A stretch of 64,000 bases of DNA from Deltaproteobacteria bacterium RIFCSPHIGHO2_02_FULL_40_28. GTDB lineage: Bacteria; UBA10199; 2-12-FULL-40-28. This document shows positions 8,358-19,394 of the stretch, in pieces. Positions within the stretch are counted from its first letter, which is position 1, and each line of letters opens with the position of its first letter. The position numbers and the translations under genes are program-made. The stretch covers positions 186,001 through 250,000 of the forward strand of contig MGRJ01000015.1 of NCBI GenBank assembly GCA_001798135.1. Direction: 5' to 3'. The notes beneath the pieces were generated by a model. The model was given only the letters and a program-made list of their open reading frames with translations, was not told the origin of the DNA and did not search any database.

Positions 8358-9021
8358 AAGAAATCTGGCGTTCTTTTTTATCTCCTCCTCGATAAGAATA
8401 AAATAAGTTTCGATCACATTGGGTACAATAACTCATCCTTTCAATTTCTTTTAATCCTTGCGATTGAAGTTGAAAATAACACGCTCCAACTAAATCAACT
8501 AAAAAACGATCTCCTTTTCCCTGAGTAATCAGGGATTGAGGTAAATCTTTAAATTGCTCTAAAATTTCTGGACCAATCTCAAAACAAGATTTACAAAGCC
8601 CTGCCCCAATAACAGCCTTCATTGCCCCCGGATGAACTCCCGTCAGATTTACAAGAGAGGAAATAGTACGCGGAATAATTTGAGATACAACTCCTCTCCA
8701 ACCTGCATGAATATTGGCAATAGCAGGCTTTTCTGGAACATAAATTAAAACAGGAATACAATCAGCCACTCTCATCACTAAAAGTACTTTTTCTTTTTGG
8801 GTCATCAAAGCATCACCTGAAACCAATCCAGAACCAATTTTTGGTAAAGACAATGATGGGAAAAGATAAATCTGATGAGAATGCACTTGTTTTAAACTCA
8901 TGATTTGAGAAGTAGGCCAATCAAGTATGGAACCTAAACGCTTGTAATCAGAGCCTAAGCCGCGTGTGGTGAAACCATGTTCTAAGCCTGGTATGTTTAA
9001 TAAGCGTGATCTAAGAATCAT
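8311..9021 (-). CDS. pgeF: Peptidoglycan editing factor PgeF (YfiH/laccase-domain family)
   Basis: Cytosolic copper/zinc amidase-like enzyme that removes wrongly incorporated L-serine from UDP-MurNAc precursors; older annotations call it a polyphenol oxidase. Family landmarks are LKQVHS with the first His ligand, VMRVADCIPVLI with the Cys, and IHAGWRGVV with the last His. The ATG at 9021 (MILRSRLLN) is preferred over a TTG at 9033: GGA lies 8 bases upstream of the ATG. It overlaps the end of rluD by 11 bases, and the two genes are adjacent in many bacteria. Confidence 0.92.
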   Translation of the reverse strand: MILRSRLLNIPGLEHGFTTRGLGSDYKRLGSILDWPTSQIMSLKQVHSHQIYLFPSLSLPKIGSGLVSGDALMTQKEKVLLVMRVADCIPVLIYVPEKPAIANIHAGWRGVVSQIIPRTISSLVNLTGVHPGAMKAVIGAGLCKSCFEIGPEILEQFKDLPQSLITQGKGDRFLVDLVGACYFQLQSQGLKEIERMSYCTQCDRNLFYSYRGGDKKERQISFIGLKCFPQPLKEES

Positions 9022-9970
9022 AAATTTTTCCAAAAGCTACTTGGGCAATACTTCGAAAAGATTCTGGTATCGGTGCTGTAAAAGTCATGGGTTGTTTAGA
9101 AAAAGGGTGAACAAACTTAAGTGTACGAGCATGAAGCAAAGTATGATCAAGATTTTTAATAAGAGAAAACAAATTTTTATCTTTTAAATTTTTTGCAGGT
9201 GAAATTCCACCGTAAGTAGAATCTCCCACAATAGGAAAACCTAATTCACTCAAATGTACACGAATTTGATGAGTTCTACCTGTATCAATTTTAACTTCTA
9301 CAAAACTTAAACCACAAGCCTCATCACACCTACGATAATGACTAATAGCCTCTTTGCCCTTTAAAGCTGAAGCAAATTTTTTTCTATTTTTTGGATGTCT
9401 TGATAATAAAGTTTTAATACTTCCAATAGATTTTAATTTTCCATAAACAAGGGTCCAATAAATTTTTTCTATCTCACGATTTTTAAATTGCCTTGAGAGT
9501 TCAATATGAGAAATATCATCCTTAGCAACTACTAAAACACCTGAGGTCCCCTTATCTAAACGATGAACAATACCAGGACGCTCAACACCTCCAATTTGAG
9601 ATAATCCCTTACAATGAGAAAGAAGAGCCTGTGTGAGAGTTCCCCTGGGATGACCAGCTCCTGGATGAACAAGCTGACCAGGAGCCTTGTTAATCACAAT
9701 GAGATGAGAATCTTCAAAAAGGATAGAAAGGGGTAAATTTTCAGGAATCAGTTCTGATTTTTTTATCTCAAAAGGAATAAAAGTAATTTGGTCGCCTCTT
9801 TTTAAAAGCAGTGAGGGTTTAACTCCCTTCCCATTAACTAAAACATGTTTTTGATTAATCCGGAAAGAAGCTTGAGATCGGCTTAAATAAAATTGATTCT
9901 TGGCCAAAAAGACATCGAGCCTTAAAGATTTTTCTTCTAAAAAGACAACCTGACTAACTTTCAAGTTCAT
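9011..9970 (-). CDS. rluD: 23S rRNA pseudouridine synthase, RluD type
   Basis: Makes pseudouridine in large-subunit rRNA (helix 69 sites in E. coli RluD). An S4 RNA-binding domain covers about residues 15-75 (RLDVFLAKN, VLVNGKGVKPS). The catalytic block is VHRLDKGTSGVLVVAK with Asp139 as nucleophile. The C-terminal RTHQIRVHLSELGFPIVGDSTYGG motif is present. Length (319) is normal. Starts inside the end of the HNH gene (17-base overlap), so translation is probably coupled. RluD and RluC/RluA subtypes cannot be fully separated by eye. Confidence 0.88.
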   Translation of the reverse strand: MNLKVSQVVFLEEKSLRLDVFLAKNQFYLSRSQASFRINQKHVLVNGKGVKPSLLLKRGDQITFIPFEIKKSELIPENLPLSILFEDSHLIVINKAPGQLVHPGAGHPRGTLTQALLSHCKGLSQIGGVERPGIVHRLDKGTSGVLVVAKDDISHIELSRQFKNREIEKIYWTLVYGKLKSIGSIKTLLSRHPKNRKKFASALKGKEAISHYRRCDEACGLSFVEVKIDTGRTHQIRVHLSELGFPIVGDSTYGGISPAKNLKDKNLFSLIKNLDHTLLHARTLKFVHPFSKQPMTFTAPIPESFRSIAQVAFGKIYDS

Positions 9971-10550
9971 TATTCCAGTAACTATAATCTAGGATATTAA
10001 GATAGGGAAACCATTCCTTATAATGAATGGGCTTGGTTAAAATGCGAAACATAAAAGACCAATCGGGACGCATGGGAGTACGCATGATATGAAGCCCTGC
10101 TTCTTGTGGAGTTTTTCCACCTTTTTGAACATTACAAACCACACAGCAACACACAATATTTTCCCAACTGGTTCCACCACCACGTGATAAGGGAAGTACA
10201 TGGTCGAGCGTGAGTTCGCTTCGAGAATATTTTTTTCGACAATATTGACAAGTATTTTGATCACGCAAATAAACATTAAGACGTGAAAAACGCACCGGCT
10301 TATGAGGCACTTTATCATAAAAATGGAGTAAAATAACGCGTGGGATCCGAATCGCCTTGTGTACTAATCCCAAAGATTCGGCATGAGTTACAACAGAGAG
10401 TTCTGCCCAAGACTGAAAATCAAAAAGCTCGTATTGCTGATCAACTACTTTAGCCAAACCACGATACAAAAGGCAAAGAGCTCTTTTAAGACTGGTTACT
10501 TGAATGGGAATATAGGATCGATTAAGGACTAAAACCTGGCTACTTAACAT
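9954..10550 (-). CDS. HNH endonuclease family protein
   Basis: Small HNH nuclease-fold protein common in deltaproteobacterial and cyanobacterial genomes beside housekeeping genes; its physiological role is not established. A zinc knuckle CQYC (Cys101, Cys104) and a second pair at Cys136/Cys139 frame the HNH core: Asp116-His117, Asn131 and the CNVQKGG helix. The N-terminal 90 residues (VLVLNRSYIPIQVTSLKRAL) are typical of this stand-alone chromosomal subfamily, unlike homing endonucleases. It precedes rluD with overlap. No self-splicing element or inserted gene is nearby, so it looks resident. Confidence 0.88.
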   Translation of the reverse strand: MLSSQVLVLNRSYIPIQVTSLKRALCLLYRGLAKVVDQQYELFDFQSWAELSVVTHAESLGLVHKAIRIPRVILLHFYDKVPHKPVRFSRLNVYLRDQNTCQYCRKKYSRSELTLDHVLPLSRGGGTSWENIVCCCVVCNVQKGGKTPQEAGLHIMRTPMRPDWSFMFRILTKPIHYKEWFPYLNILDYSYWNNELES

Positions 10551-10619
10551 ACTTCTATTTTATCAAAAAAAGAGAGGAGTGCAAACCCTCAATTTTACTG
10601 TAAAAAGTAGATATGATGA

Positions 10620-11573
10620 CTATAAATCTCCTAAGTGCTTCGTTATTTTTTTAAGAATATCCTCAAAGTCAGGCTGGCCTTTGAAATAAAGGTTACGGGT
10701 CTTCTGGTATTCTGATTTGAACAGATTTCTGGTTTTGTCATTTGACAAAAGAAAAGCCTGATTTTTGCTAAGGTCAGGCTCATCACTGGCAGCAAACCTT
10801 TCTTTTTTATGAGAAAGATACTCTGGCGTTCCAATAAACTTTTTTACACGATCCTGTTCCAACAATTTAAAAACATCGTAATAGTGGCGAATAAAATTTT
10901 TTGGCAGCACATTTTTAGATTCAAAGTTTCTAAATTTAGTCGAAATTGTTTGAAGTTTTTCAACAAAAGTATATTCCGGAAAATAACATAAAATTTTATA
11001 GGCGCGATTGTCCAAAACTGACAAAGCAACCGTGTGTGCTTTATCCATCATCCAACTGGAAATTGTTCTTGGTTTATTGGGCGTAGTAATATCAAACCCT
11101 ACTTCCAACAAAATCCCCTCTTTCACTCCTAATAAGGGTTCAAAAGCACTATCGTATATCAAGCGGATACCAGCACCACGCATTTTACCATCGTCAAAAG
11201 CTGTATCCCGTTTCACTTTCTTAATACCTGAAATCACAATTTTTTGTGCTAATTTATCAAAATAGTCTGCTCTTGCTTTTATGTGTGACGTTTTATCGTG
11301 ATTCTTACCAACAGGAAGTTTTGTAACATCCGGGGTTGAAATTTTAATATCCACATCTTCTGAAAAACGATCGATAATACCCCAGCCCTTAGATAAAGAA
11401 GTTCCACCTTTCAATTCTAAACCAAAACCTTGTTCTTTAAGTCCCCACAGGCAATGCATGAGCCAGTAATCTTTTTCGATAATTTGTGGAAAAATTCCCA
11501 TTTCCAAACTGAGGGTTTGATAAAGATTACGAATGTCACTTCTTTCATGCAGGAAGGAATTAATGTGCGACAT
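10620..11573 (-). CDS. abiEii: AbiEii-type nucleotidyltransferase toxin
   Basis: Toxin of an AbiE (type IV) toxin-antitoxin and phage abortive-infection pair; the family is a DNA polymerase beta-like nucleotidyltransferase, and related toxins modify tRNA 3' ends. The signature is LKGGTSLSKGWG (residues 55-65) followed by RFSEDVDI (69-76), giving the two metal-binding acids. An EKDYWLMHCL helix precedes it and a helical C-terminal domain follows (to 317). It overlaps the antitoxin gene by 14 bases in the usual antitoxin-first order. It seems intact: full length, no frameshift. Confidence 0.9.
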   Translation of the reverse strand: MSHINSFLHERSDIRNLYQTLSLEMGIFPQIIEKDYWLMHCLWGLKEQGFGLELKGGTSLSKGWGIIDRFSEDVDIKISTPDVTKLPVGKNHDKTSHIKARADYFDKLAQKIVISGIKKVKRDTAFDDGKMRGAGIRLIYDSAFEPLLGVKEGILLEVGFDITTPNKPRTISSWMMDKAHTVALSVLDNRAYKILCYFPEYTFVEKLQTISTKFRNFESKNVLPKNFIRHYYDVFKLLEQDRVKKFIGTPEYLSHKKERFAASDEPDLSKNQAFLLSNDKTRNLFKSEYQKTRNLYFKGQPDFEDILKKITKHLGDL

Positions 11574-12144
11574 ATAATTCTTTTATAAAATCTTTGGTTC
11601 GTGCGCGACCATATTTCAAGGCTATTTTCATCAATTCATCAGAATCAAATTCCGAAAAATTTTCTTTAAGTTTGGGGGTAATAGTAGCCTCATCTTCAAC
11701 AAGCAATTTGCTGTTATTGAGCAAATCCACCACCAAATATTCTTTGGATAATTTTTTAGGAAAATCGCTGACTCGTTTGAACTCAAAGATTTTGGACGCT
11801 AAAACCATTCGTCCATGCCTTTTATAGTTATAAACAACAGAACTATTATAAAGTTGTGTGAAACCCAAACCCAGACTGTTGAAGTGATTAAAGGAGGTTA
11901 TTAAGAAACGGCTGTCTTTTAAAAAAGAACGTACCAACTCTTTATCTTCCGGCGGTTGCAAACCAAAAGCAGAATGTTTGGGGCGGCAATAAAGACCAGG
12001 ACTTAATTTAAGCACTTCTTTATTGTCACAAAGCTCCTTTAAGTCCCGATCAATTGAAGTGGCGTATTGTTTCAAATCGGCACGCCTATAAACCTTACCC
12101 CTTTTCATGTGCTCCAACAGCTTATGTGTAAGTTCTAATTCCAT
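11560..12144 (-). CDS. abiEi: AbiEi-type antitoxin / transcriptional repressor
   Basis: Antitoxin of the AbiE pair. The N-terminal winged helix is visible in residues 1-60 (LLEHMKRGKVYRRADLKQYAT, then DRDLKELCDNKEVLKLSPGLYCRP), which in this family binds the promoter and autorepresses. The C-terminal half holds the antitoxin part. At 194 residues it is at the short end for the family. There is no SD before the ATG; the -10 box ends 6 bases upstream, so the message is probably leaderless. Upstream DNA holds long AT palindromes, fitting operator sites. Confidence 0.85.
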   Translation of the reverse strand: MELELTHKLLEHMKRGKVYRRADLKQYATSIDRDLKELCDNKEVLKLSPGLYCRPKHSAFGLQPPEDKELVRSFLKDSRFLITSFNHFNSLGLGFTQLYNSSVVYNYKRHGRMVLASKIFEFKRVSDFPKKLSKEYLVVDLLNNSKLLVEDEATITPKLKENFSEFDSDELMKIALKYGRARTKDFIKELYVAH

Positions 12145-12150
12145 GGTTTT

Positions 12151-12180
12151 ATTTTACATTTATTAGACTCTATTTTGCAA
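12151..12180 (-). promoter_or_regulatory. Putative leaderless promoter of abiEi-abiEii
   Basis: TTGCAA (12175-12180) and TAAAAT (12151-12156) on the minus strand are 18 bases apart. Only 6 bases separate the -10 from the abiEi ATG, which would make the A of ATG the expected transcription start. Confidence 0.5.
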
Positions 12181-12181
12181 G

Positions 12182-12239
12182 TATTTTTATTAAAAATAAA
12201 TTCAATTATATTATATAAATATATGATATATTTATATAA
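12182..12239. promoter_or_regulatory. Two AT-rich palindromes upstream of abiE: candidate AbiEi operators
   Basis: A 29-bp odd-centred palindrome spans 12211-12239: 14-base arms that match perfectly around a single central G at 12225. A second inverted repeat with 7-base arms (TATTTTT / AAAAATA) spans 12182-12198, directly before the -35 box. AbiEi antitoxins are known to bind paired inverted repeats in their promoter; equating these repeats with that site is inference, because the DNA is almost pure A+T. Confidence 0.45.
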
Positions 12240-12280
12240 ATTTAAAATAAAAAAATTAGAAGATAAGAATATAGATAGAT

Positions 12281-12329
12281 CCCGTGCCCCGTCTATGCGG
12301 GGGCAAGTTTACAGACACGGGGATGACAG
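12281..12329. repeat. GC-rich palindromic element after pyrD
   Basis: A 49-base GC-rich block stands out in very AT-rich surroundings, beginning 5 bases after the pyrD stop. It contains nested inverted repeats: GCCCCG / CGGGGGC around 12286-12304, and ATCCC-GTG / CACGGGGAT between the two outer ends. No T run follows on the pyrD strand. It resembles a short interspersed palindromic element and might also act as the pyrD 3' end. Only one copy was seen in this window. Confidence 0.45.
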
Positions 12330-12334
12330 ATGAT

Positions 12335-13372
12335 CTACATTTTTAGAATCTCCGGATTTCCAATTAATTCACGATAGTTCTTTATTCCAAGCTTTTTACA
12401 AAAGTTGGCTAATTGCTTGTTCAAATGAGCTACAAAAAAAGGCCCTCGATAGATAAGGCCTGTATAAATTTGAAAAAATTCTGCCCCCAAGGACAATTTA
12501 GTTAAAAGATCTTCAAAAGATAAAATACCTCCTGCTCCAATAAGAAGTGCCTTCCCCTTTGTTATTTCAAAAACATTTTTTAATTGTGCATTGGCTTGAC
12601 TCAAAAGTCTTCTACCACTTACTCCACCCTCGCTTGTCGCAGATGTATTAGAGACTACAAAACCATCAAATCCTAATTTAAGAGCCGATTCACAAAGACT
12701 GTTTAATTGTTGTAATGGAAGTGTTGGAGAAACTTTAATTAAGTGAGGTTTCTTACTTTTTTTCTTAAGAAGAGCTTCTGCTAATTCAGAAAATAAGCCA
12801 GGATCTTCAAAAGTTCTTCCATCTTCTGTATTGGGACAACTTAAATTGAGAACAGAGTAAAAACCTAAATTTTTTAAATTTTCATAGGTAGATAAAAAAT
12901 CTGAAATGCCATTGCGAGCATCATTTTTTGGCACTGCAAAATTGGGCGTTCTAGCAATATTAAGTCCATAGGGAAGTTTTGGGGTCTCTTTTTTGAGTCT
13001 GGTGGCAATAACTTGAGCTCCATGGTTAGGTAATCCCAAACGATTCATCAAAGATTCATCTTTTGGATATCTAAAAAGTCGTGGTTTTTTATTTCCAAGA
13101 CAGGGATGAAGGGTTACTGATCCAATTTCTGAAAATCCAAAACCTAAAGCATAAATTAGCTCTAACATTTCCCCATTTTTATCAAAACCTGCAGCTAAAC
13201 CTATGGGATTATCAAGAAGAGTACCCCCAAGTGAGGTTTTTAAAGCTGGATAGGCGTGTCTTGTTTTTTTTGAAAGAAGCTTTTTAGGTAAAAAAGGTGA
13301 TAGATTTTTAACAAAAAGATGGGCGCTTTCAGGATCGAAAGTAAAAAGAATTCTTTTAAGAAGCGAATACAT
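12335..13372 (-). CDS. pyrD: Dihydroorotate dehydrogenase, class-2-like
   Basis: Oxidises dihydroorotate to orotate in pyrimidine synthesis. The N terminus (YSLLKRILFTFDPESAHLFV) matches the membrane-associating helix of quinone-linked class 2 enzymes, and PIGLAAGFDKNGE binds FMN. Near the C terminus GAGGI and the FQIYTGLIYRGP element are present. The ATG at 13372 overlaps the stop of the GNAT gene (ATGA). Oddly, the active-site loop reads LNLSCPNT, with Cys179 where the E. coli class 2 enzyme has its catalytic Ser; Cys is usual in class 1. Class should therefore be checked. Confidence 0.88.
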   Translation of the reverse strand: MYSLLKRILFTFDPESAHLFVKNLSPFLPKKLLSKKTRHAYPALKTSLGGTLLDNPIGLAAGFDKNGEMLELIYALGFGFSEIGSVTLHPCLGNKKPRLFRYPKDESLMNRLGLPNHGAQVIATRLKKETPKLPYGLNIARTPNFAVPKNDARNGISDFLSTYENLKNLGFYSVLNLSCPNTEDGRTFEDPGLFSELAEALLKKKSKKPHLIKVSPTLPLQQLNSLCESALKLGFDGFVVSNTSATSEGGVSGRRLLSQANAQLKNVFEITKGKALLIGAGGILSFEDLLTKLSLGAEFFQIYTGLIYRGPFFVAHLNKQLANFCKKLGIKNYRELIGNPEILKM

Positions 13373-13718
13373 CAAATTTTAAGTACCATATTGATGGCAT
13401 TTTTTCCATTGCGATAATAATGCTTTCTTTCTCCAATAAAAGTAAAACCAAGAGAGTGATAAAATTTAATAGCACCTTCATTATTTTCTGCTACCTCAAT
13501 AAAAATTTCATGAACTTGAGGATTATTTTCACAGGCAAAACGGATAAGCCTTGATCCAACCTGTAATCTTCTAAATTTTTCAGCTACATCAATTTGAACA
13601 ATATCCATAGAGGGATTTGTAATCAAGCATTCTAAAAAACCTATTTTTTCTCCATTAAAAAAAGCAATAAAAGTAGGGCGTGTTTTATCTCCTGTTTCCT
13701 GGATAGAAATAGAAAGTT

Positions 13719-13722
<4 letters not shown>
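13372..13722 (-). CDS. GNAT-family N-acetyltransferase (RimI-like)
   Basis: Acetyl-CoA-dependent acetyltransferase of 116 residues. The acetyl-CoA loop is VAEKFRRLQVGSRLIRFA (Q/RxxG/A-type) in the middle, followed by EVAENNEGAIKFYHSLGFTFIGERKHYY, the usual RimI-like C-terminal pattern. It could modify a ribosomal protein N terminus or another amine; the substrate cannot be told. It overlaps both neighbours by 4 bases (aminotransferase upstream, pyrD downstream), so it is part of the eno operon. Confidence 0.82.
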
Positions 13723-16155
<2,433 letters not shown>

Positions 16156-16178
16156 TTATTTTTTTCTTGTTGTCTCAA

Positions 16179-16247
16179 GTTAAAACGCATTATCATTCCA
16201 TGATTCAGGGGGTCAATGAAATTCCTAGCACAGTGCGTTAAAACGCA
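16179..16247 (-). promoter_or_regulatory. eno promoter flanked by a repeated 11-mer
   Basis: The promoter reads TTGACC (16211-16216) and GATAAT (16189-16194) with a 16-base spacer on the minus strand, giving a leader of about 39 bases. The plus-strand 11-mer GTTAAAACGCA occurs exactly at 16179-16189 (start-site region) and at 16237-16247 (20 bases upstream of the -35). The upstream copy extends to the inverted repeat TGCGTTAAAACGCA (16234-16247). This spacing suits a regulator binding on both sides of the promoter. Confidence 0.55.
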
Positions 16248-16383
16248 AAAAGTAGGTTTTGGCCCGTTGAGAAACATTCTCCAAAATCTGCCGATAATAT
16301 CATTGTAAGCTAAAAACAATTTGCCTAGATAACAAGGGCTTTTGCCGCAATGCGGCATTTCTCTTTTTTCTTGGAATATCTCT

Positions 16384-19344
16384 ATGGCTATTAGAGTATT
16401 AACTGACACAATAGGTAACTATCCTTCTCTCTTGGATCCTACAAGGACACCGGTAGATCTTACCCTTCACACAACAATAGGTACTGATAATTTTCAAACC
16501 AAGTCTGACCTTGAAAGCAAACCCTACACGAGTATCGAAGAAAAATTAGGAGTGAGAATTCATATTGGCCAACCCATTGGTTGGTCTAGTTTTGTAGATG
16601 TTAATGGGGTCTTATCTCAAGGGAGTAAATCCATCGAAAACCAACGCGACAACACTGACATGGCAGCCTTTAATCGCTTTGGAGGGGAAATTGCTGCAGG
16701 CCAGGTTTACACTTTCATCGATGATAAAATCCGTATTGCTTTCCCCTTTGGGGCTTACGTTGAAGCAGGCTATATGACGGGTTCCATGCCGCTTGGATTA
16801 GGTGAATATGCCGGAATGGAAACTCCGCTCTATTATTCAGGAGTAGGCTTAAATCCTGGAATCGATTTGACCATCAAAAGAAAAAAAGTTGATTTTGGAT
16901 TTGGGCTTTATGCCAAGCTAGGCATTCGAGGTGTTGGATTACAAAATCAATCACCCTCTGGTATTTCAAGAGCCGTCGTTGGTCGAAGTTGGGGAGTAGG
17001 ACTTCGTTTCTCCATTAAACCCCATTTAATTCCATTCCATCCTACCGATAATACCCTCGCTAATGCTCCTACAACCCCTACCTCTGGAGGAAATTACCAA
17101 GTCATTGGTTTTGCTGGTGACGAACAATATCATCGTATTCGAATGAGTGGAATTATTCGCTCTCTCACTGTTAATACACATACTCCAGCCTTGAGAGCTC
17201 CGGGGGTTAATGGTTTTATTTCACAAGGGCATGAAACTCTTGTGAGAGAGTCTATGCCTAGTGAATACAGAAACTATGATTACTTAGGCTTGATCTCCAT
17301 GGGTGATGCCACTGACATTGCAGGAGACGAAGAATTAGATGCGTTTTTGCATACACAAAATGCACTTGTTAAAGCCGATCCTCGTCATCGTATTCTTGCT
17401 TACATCATTGGTAATCACGAAGTTTTCCATTCAGGTGTTGTCCGTTCAGGAAATAGTTATTTTGGATTGATTGGAGTCCTTCTTAATCTCCAAAGTAAAG
17501 AACGTACTTATGAAAAAGATATTCACGGCATTGAAGTAGGCGGAGTAGAAAATCGCCTCACTAAGAAAAAATTAATCGATCAAATTTATTATAATTTTTA
17601 TAATCATTCACCGCAACCTGCCTATCTTACTGGTTACAATGCAGTAAACTATCAAGTTAACAAGGGCCGTTGGGTTTCATGGAAAAATACAGATCAAGTT
17701 TATCAAGATATTTGGAAACAAGAATCTGATGGAACCTATAATGCGTTGATCAGTTATCGTGAAGGTAAAATGGTAGATAGCGTACAAGAGTTGATGTATT
17801 GCTCGGCTCTGAAAATGGATGAATTTAACACACCCAAGGGAGCAGTGCCTCTTTATTTTATCAATATCGATAGTATGGATTACATGCAGGTTACTACCAA
17901 GTTTGGAGCCGTTCAAGGAACTGTTTCACCCATTCAAATTAAAGTTATTTGGGCCTTTATGCAAGCCATGTTGAAATTAAATCCAAGAGCTAAATTTATT
18001 TTTGGTAGCCATTATCCTGTTACTTCTATCTACAATGCTTCTCTTTTAGGACCACTTTTATCTCATGAATCTGTCATTGCCTTCATGGGAGCCCATACAC
18101 ACGAAAGAGGTTTTATAAACCTCAATAGTGAGCAGTATGCTATTAAATACAACATTCATAGACGTACTCCTCTTCCTCAAATTACAGTTTCTTCCATTGC
18201 TGACAACTATGAAATGGGTTGGATGAAATTTGGTTTCGATGATCAAAATCCAGAGCGTCTTGTTTTAGAATTTAATTATAGAAACCTTGATAACTTGACT
18301 CCACCAGGACATGATCCCATAGTAGATAACGAAATTTATCAATTACATGATGATTTAACCAGCAATAGAAAGGCAAAAGAGTATCTTGATGATAAAAAAA
18401 TAGGTGCTCTTACCGACTTAGATGCTACTCTCTCCAAACAAATCAAGCTAGCTTTAGATCTTATTGCAAGACCTGGGGCAGTTCATAATTTAATAGTTAC
18501 AGAAGATACTATTCCTACCATGATTGCAGATACACAAACCTTTGTGAGATTATTTGCAAGCGTAATAAAAATGTCTTTATCGGAAAGCCCAGATCCAAGA
18601 CTTGCTAGCCAGGTTCGCCCTTTTGAAGAAGATACCCTCGATTATTTGGATATGCTCACCCAATATTATAATGCCGTTTTAAACAGAAAACGTACAGATG
18701 AAACTACTTTTATTAATACTTATCAATTAAATGAGTACGAAGAAAAATTTAACCACAGGATCCAAACTATCGCTGCCTTAATGAGAGTAAATACAGGTAT
18801 TACAGATGAACATGCAAAATGCAATGGGGGTCACAGTCATAGTCAAGTTTTGGAAACTACAAATGATCCTAATTTAAAAATGCAAGCGGCCCTTCTGCCC
18901 ATCATTACCAATTATCAACATTACATTTCTTATTACAGACATTGGCTCGAAAACTACGATGCTCTTCTTCGTGCTAATCCGGAAAGCACAAACTTAATCA
19001 ATGAAGCTAATCTTTTTAATAATAATGATTTTCATGATCTCTTGGGTCACCTCAGCGATTATCCTTATGGGACAAGGGCCCACGCTTTTATGACCCATGC
19101 TTTCCAAGCTTCTGTAGATTCTTATATGAACTACTACAAAGGAAAAGTGCCAAGTAATTTAAGGGACAGCGGTTTATTTACTAAACAGGAGGTACAAAAT
19201 ACTTTAAGAATTGAAGTAGATCTTGATTCTGGACAAATTTATCATTCACCTATTTTAGATAAAAAACCTCCTGTATTTGGAGAGGGAACAGATCCCCATT
19301 TTATATCAACAGATGCCCCTCATCATCCTCTTCATGCGGGGTAA
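16384..19344 (+). CDS. Large protein with barrel-like N terminus and metallophosphoesterase domain
   Basis: Not recognised as a whole; 986 residues. Residues about 25-215 alternate polar and hydrophobic positions with many Gly and aromatic turns (IRIAFPFGAYVEAGYMTG, VDFGFGLYAKLGIRG), like a beta-barrel, but no signal peptide is visible. A calcineurin-like phosphoesterase follows: GDATD near 307, GNHE near 343, GSHYP near 541 and GAHTHERG near 569, the usual metal-site series. The C-terminal third is helical with a His cluster (NGGHSHS) and a His-rich tail. ATG 16384 is chosen over a TTG at 16342 that lies within a hairpin. Its substrate and location are unknown. Confidence 0.72.
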   Translation: MAIRVLTDTIGNYPSLLDPTRTPVDLTLHTTIGTDNFQTKSDLESKPYTSIEEKLGVRIHIGQPIGWSSFVDVNGVLSQGSKSIENQRDNTDMAAFNRFGGEIAAGQVYTFIDDKIRIAFPFGAYVEAGYMTGSMPLGLGEYAGMETPLYYSGVGLNPGIDLTIKRKKVDFGFGLYAKLGIRGVGLQNQSPSGISRAVVGRSWGVGLRFSIKPHLIPFHPTDNTLANAPTTPTSGGNYQVIGFAGDEQYHRIRMSGIIRSLTVNTHTPALRAPGVNGFISQGHETLVRESMPSEYRNYDYLGLISMGDATDIAGDEELDAFLHTQNALVKADPRHRILAYIIGNHEVFHSGVVRSGNSYFGLIGVLLNLQSKERTYEKDIHGIEVGGVENRLTKKKLIDQIYYNFYNHSPQPAYLTGYNAVNYQVNKGRWVSWKNTDQVYQDIWKQESDGTYNALISYREGKMVDSVQELMYCSALKMDEFNTPKGAVPLYFINIDSMDYMQVTTKFGAVQGTVSPIQIKVIWAFMQAMLKLNPRAKFIFGSHYPVTSIYNASLLGPLLSHESVIAFMGAHTHERGFINLNSEQYAIKYNIHRRTPLPQITVSSIADNYEMGWMKFGFDDQNPERLVLEFNYRNLDNLTPPGHDPIVDNEIYQLHDDLTSNRKAKEYLDDKKIGALTDLDATLSKQIKLALDLIARPGAVHNLIVTEDTIPTMIADTQTFVRLFASVIKMSLSESPDPRLASQVRPFEEDTLDYLDMLTQYYNAVLNRKRTDETTFINTYQLNEYEEKFNHRIQTIAALMRVNTGITDEHAKCNGGHSHSQVLETTNDPNLKMQAALLPIITNYQHYISYYRHWLENYDALLRANPESTNLINEANLFNNNDFHDLLGHLSDYPYGTRAHAFMTHAFQASVDSYMNYYKGKVPSNLRDSGLFTKQEVQNTLRIEVDLDSGQIYHSPILDKKPPVFGEGTDPHFISTDAPHHPLHAG

Positions 19345-19394
19345 ATCCTTAAAAGAAGTTGTATTTTCTACACCACATGATAAGAAAATCATAT

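Noticed and set aside
10037-10318. 93-residue frame on the minus strand
   Set aside because: Shifted frame of the HNH gene; the real frame carries the CxxC and HNH motifs.
16342-16370. Hairpin TGCCGCAATGCGGCA with a T-rich tail as a terminator
   Set aside because: The T-rich side points into the following plus-strand gene, and no gene upstream on that strand ends here. It may be a weak leader hairpin but not a terminator.
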